The position numbers and the translations under genes were made by a program. The notes under the pieces were generated by a model, which searched no databases, had not been told where the DNA came from, and worked only from the letters and a program-made list of their open reading frames with translations. Positions 12,771-14,294 of a stretch of DNA of 14,294 nucleotides are shown here, piece by piece. The stretch spans positions 1 to 14,294 of the forward strand of contig JAIKYM010000099.1 of the NCBI GenBank assembly GCA_024683115.1, read 5' to 3'. Origin of the DNA: Bacilli bacterium. Its GTDB lineage: Bacteria > Bacillota_I > Bacilli_A > RF39 > UBA660. Every line of letters starts with the position of its first letter. Position 1 is the stretch's first letter.

Positions 12771-14108
12771 ATGGAATTAGAAATCCTTAAAGAATTATTA
12801 GCAGGTAAGAAATATCAAGATATTAAGAATATCTATAAAGATATGAATGAATTTGATATTGCCGAATTAATTGAAGAGTTACCTGAAGAAGAATTAGTGC
12901 AAGCATTTAGATTATTACCTAAGAATATTGCATCTGACGTTTTTACCAATATGGAAGACGAAGTACAAAAGAACTTAATCAATGCTTTAACTAATAAAGA
13001 AGCGACATCTATCATTGAAGATATGTACTCAGATGATGCAGCAGACCTTTTTGAAGAAATGCCTGCTATCATGATATCTAAATTATTATCTAATGTATCT
13101 AAGGAAACTAGAGCAAATATCAATAGATTATTAAGATATCCAGAGAATTCTGCTGGTTCTTTAATGGCTATGGAATATATCCATTTAAAGAAAGGCTTAA
13201 CTATTAAACAATCTATTGAAAGAATTAGAAAACAAAAAGATGATTTTGTTACATATGATAGTTGTTATGTTACTGATAATGAAAGACATATATTAGGATA
13301 TGTTACAGTTAAAGATTTACTTATAAATGATCCAGATACAATAATAGATGACATCATGCAAGAAATAGAGCATGTTGTTCCAACACTAATGAACCAAGAG
13401 GATGTTGCACACATGTTCCAAGATTACGATTATTCATCTATGCCAGTTGTTGATATGGAAAACAGATTAGTAGGTATTATTACTATCGATGATATCATCG
13501 ATGTTATCGAAGAGGAAACAACAGAAGATATCGAAAAGATGGCAGCCATTACTCCATCTGATAAAACATATATGAATACAGGTGTATTTGCTACCTTCTT
13601 TAAGAGAATTCCTTGGTTATTATTATTGATGATATCTGCTACATTTACCGGTGGAATTATAACACACTTTGAATCAGCTTTAGCATCATATGTAGTATTA
13701 ACTGCATTTATACCTATGCTTATGGATACAGGTGGTAATGCAGGTTCTCAAGCTTCTGTTTCAGTTATAAGAAGTTTATCTTTAAATGAAATAGAATACA
13801 AAGATACACTTAGAGTTATTTGGAAAGAATTAAGAGTTTCTGTTCTATGTGGAATAGTATTAGCACTAGCTAATTTTGCTAAGTTAGTTTTATTAGATAG
13901 AGTAGGAATGACTATAGCTGCAGTTGTATGTTTAACATTAGTTATTACTGTATGTGTAGCTAAATTCATAGGTTCATCTTTACCTATTTTAGCTAAGCGT
14001 TTAGGTTTCGACCCAGCAGTAATGGCATCACCTTTTATTACAACTATAGTAGATGCATGTTCATTAATTATTTATTTTAAAATAGCATCTATTTTATTAG
14101 GTATCTAA
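12771..14108 (+). CDS. mgtE: Magnesium channel/transporter MgtE
   Basis: A 445-residue Mg2+ channel, working as a homodimer in the cytoplasmic membrane. The N domain (about 1-128) has the acidic gating surface typical of MgtE (DMYSDDAADLFEEM, 84-97, and YPENSAGSLM, 123-132). Two CBS domains follow (about 133-255, with MPVVDMENRLVGIITIDD at 224-241), then the plug helix and a five-helix pore domain (about 280-445). The pore signature is PMLMDTGGNAGSQ (315-327), and the conserved D428 sits in TTIVDACSL. AAAGGAG (12755-12761), nine bases before, selects ATG 12771 over an earlier ATG at 12729 that lies inside the promoter. Unlike many Bacilli, there is no room for an M-box (ykoK) riboswitch in front. 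The protein itself senses Mg2+ through its CBS domains. Confidence 0.95.
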   Translation: MELEILKELLAGKKYQDIKNIYKDMNEFDIAELIEELPEEELVQAFRLLPKNIASDVFTNMEDEVQKNLINALTNKEATSIIEDMYSDDAADLFEEMPAIMISKLLSNVSKETRANINRLLRYPENSAGSLMAMEYIHLKKGLTIKQSIERIRKQKDDFVTYDSCYVTDNERHILGYVTVKDLLINDPDTIIDDIMQEIEHVVPTLMNQEDVAHMFQDYDYSSMPVVDMENRLVGIITIDDIIDVIEEETTEDIEKMAAITPSDKTYMNTGVFATFFKRIPWLLLLMISATFTGGIITHFESALASYVVLTAFIPMLMDTGGNAGSQASVSVIRSLSLNEIEYKDTLRVIWKELRVSVLCGIVLALANFAKLVLLDRVGMTIAAVVCLTLVITVCVAKFIGSSLPILAKRLGFDPAVMASPFITTIVDACSLIIYFKIASILLGI

Positions 14109-14117
14109 GAGGTTAAT

Positions 14118-14294
14118 ATGAACATAGTTAAATTTATTAAAGATAAAAATAATAAGTATAAAGTATTAATAGATGATGAAGAATATAAATTATATGAAGA
14201 TACCATAATTGAATATGGTTTATTAACAAAGAAAACTATTACAGAAAAAGAATTAAATAATATATTAACAGCTGATTTAGAATTATCTTCTTAC
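14118..14294 (+). CDS. recX: RecX, regulator of RecA (start only, cut by window edge)
   Basis: The first 59 codons, open to the last base. RecX binds RecA filaments and limits recombination and SOS induction. The start matches RecX: KYKVLIDDEEYKLYEDT (13-29) followed by IIEYGLLTKKTITEKELNNIL, as in the 'y-x-l-x-x-d-t-i-x-k-y-g-l-x-x-g-x-x-l-x-x-e-e-l' opening of Gram-positive RecX. GAGG lies at 14109-14112, five to six bases before ATG, and the gene follows mgtE by nine bases, so they are cotranscribed. The three-helix repeats that define the rest are outside the window, so the call rests on the N-terminal domain. Confidence 0.7.
   Translation, partial: MNIVKFIKDKNNKYKVLIDDEEYKLYEDTIIEYGLLTKKTITEKELNNILTADLELSSY

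Noticed and set aside
1..14294. tRNA, rRNA or complete insertion sequences
   Set aside because: No GC-rich stretches with a tRNA cloverleaf or TTC-x-x-x motif in context, no rRNA-like segment and no transposase gene were seen.

Overview
The window is about 14.3 kb of very AT-rich, densely packed bacterial DNA. Short intergenic gaps, AGGTGAT- or AAGGAG-type ribosome binding sites, TGnTATAAT extended -10 promoters, and small A/T-flanked rho-independent terminators that often overlap the stop codon all suggest a low-GC Firmicute. UGA ends two genes (the GGDEF gene and the first YHIH gene) and tryptophan is UGG, so the code is standard and a Mycoplasma-type code is excluded. A gut-type Bacilli lineage (Erysipelotrichia- or RF39-like) fits the mix of a serpin, sortase-like tail and ParC, but that placement is inference.

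Layout: (a) 1-621 is the C-terminal part of a membrane diguanylate cyclase. Its upstream part is replaced by a perfect 66-bp inverted copy of its own sequence, most likely an assembly or amplification fold-back at a contig end. (b) 647-1985 is a CYTH phosphatase/cyclase-fold protein followed by a YebC-family translation/regulatory protein. (c) 2028-3567 is a tandem pair of paralogues sharing YHIH, PSR-[FM]-HT and E-x-L-x-x-G-x-V motifs, possibly of ADP-ribosyltransferase fold. (d) 3665-6604 holds two surface proteins, each with its own promoter and terminator: a secreted parallel beta-helix protein with a sorting-like tail, and a membrane-anchored serine hydrolase of the class A beta-lactamase/PBP fold. 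(e) 6704-9235 is ParC (topoisomerase IV subunit A) without an adjacent parE. (f) 9268-9589 looks like a type I toxin-antitoxin locus: a 23-codon hydrophobic peptide gene, a convergent ~70-nt antisense RNA with promoter and terminator, and long-range complementarity. (g) 9590-11473 is a rhomboid protease followed by a membrane-tethered serpin. (h) 11509-12697 is a divergent pair, an HTH-like protein and a von Willebrand A (VWA) protein. (i) 12771-14294 is the MgtE magnesium channel followed by the start of recX, cut by the window edge.

The most interesting parts are the type I toxin-antitoxin-like locus, where the toxin leader can pair either with its own Shine-Dalgarno sequence or with the 3' region covered by the antisense RNA; the YHIH paralogue pair; the rhomboid-serpin pair; and the HTH/VWA divergent module. 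The fold-back at position 1 should be treated as an artefact until reads show otherwise.
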